DNA of 6,101 nucleotides, taken from the NCBI GenBank assembly GCA_011524615.1, contig WTJZ01000256.1, positions 1 through 6,101 on the forward strand, read 5' to 3'. The notes under the pieces are model-generated. The model saw nothing but the letters and a program-made list of their open reading frames with translations. It was not told the DNA's origin and ran no database searches. Source of the DNA: Akkermansiaceae bacterium (GTDB lineage: Bacteria > Verrucomicrobiota > Verrucomicrobiia > Verrucomicrobiales > Akkermansiaceae). The first letter of the stretch is position 1, and the number at the start of each line of letters is the position of its first letter. Shown in pieces: positions 5,971 through 6,101 of this stretch. Both the position numbers and the translations under genes were made by a program.

Positions 5971-6101
5971 TTATGGGCGGTTATCGATTATTTTCTGTTC
6001 CTTGAGCTCCTTACCTACGCCCTGAAGCTCACGCATTTCTTGCCAATCATGGTAGTTGATCGCATTTGGGCTGATCTCAGTCTCTCGACGCATATGTCGT
6101 C
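5971..6101 (-). CDS. Unidentified protein, C-terminal 42 residues only
   Basis: An open frame enters from the right edge and ends at the TAA at 5973-5971. The visible residues include RHMRRETEISPNAINYH, then DWQEMRELQGVGKELKEQ and the end KIIDNRP. This tail is strongly charged and hydrophilic, with a probable amphipathic helix around MRELQGVGKELKEQ and no membrane segment. I do not recognise the family. Evidence that it is real: it is open throughout the visible 131 nt, it lies on the same strand as the operon, and its stop is 38 nt before the thiolase ATG, the same spacing as between thiolase and FadJ. It is therefore probably co-transcribed with the beta-oxidation genes, and the operon promoter would lie outside the window. 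Confidence 0.6.
   Translation of the reverse strand, partial: RHMRRETEISPNAINYHDWQEMRELQGVGKELKEQKIIDNRP

Overview
The window reads as bacterial chromosome from a free-living Gram-negative organism. All five recognisable genes lie on the minus strand, so transcription runs from high to low coordinates. The strongest hint of lineage is the 5' end of a secreted protein at 1-165. It has a short signal peptide followed by an 'NPSFE...NGR...ITNWSVTGG' start, a style I associate with the exported, often PEP-CTERM-anchored proteins of Verrucomicrobia, Planctomycetes and Lentisphaerae. None of the four visible starts has a Shine-Dalgarno sequence, which fits a lineage that relies little on that signal. 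The phylum assignment is inference only.

Layout in order of transcription: 6101-5971 is the 3' end of an unrecognised gene. 5932-4661 is a thiolase (FadI-like, 423 aa). 4622-2649 is a bifunctional enoyl-CoA hydratase / 3-hydroxyacyl-CoA dehydrogenase (FadJ-like, 657 aa, with a shortened C-terminus). 2623-662 is an acyl-CoA oxidase-type acyl-CoA dehydrogenase (653 aa). A strong rho-independent terminator at 627-601 follows. The gaps are 38, 38 and 25 nt, so the three fatty-acid genes, and probably the upstream partial gene, form one transcription unit that ends at the terminator.

Together the three enzymes carry out a full beta-oxidation cycle: dehydrogenation to the trans-2-enoyl-CoA, hydration and oxidation to the 3-ketoacyl-CoA, then thiolysis to acetyl-CoA and a shortened acyl-CoA. 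The order thiolase then alpha-subunit matches fadI-fadJ rather than fadB-fadA. The first-step enzyme resembles peroxisomal acyl-CoA oxidase (ACOX) rather than the roughly 814-residue enterobacterial FadE.

From 600 down to 166 lies a noncoding stretch of about 435 bp, AT-richer than the genes. Its minus strand is rich in A and C and contains several homopolymer runs and small inverted repeats. At its end is a plausible sigma70-type promoter for the secreted-protein gene. I saw no RNA genes, CRISPR array, insertion sequence or phage gene. The window looks like ordinary metabolic chromosome; the main oddities are the shortened FadJ C-terminus, the lack of Shine-Dalgarno sites and the unexplained structure in the intergenic stretch.
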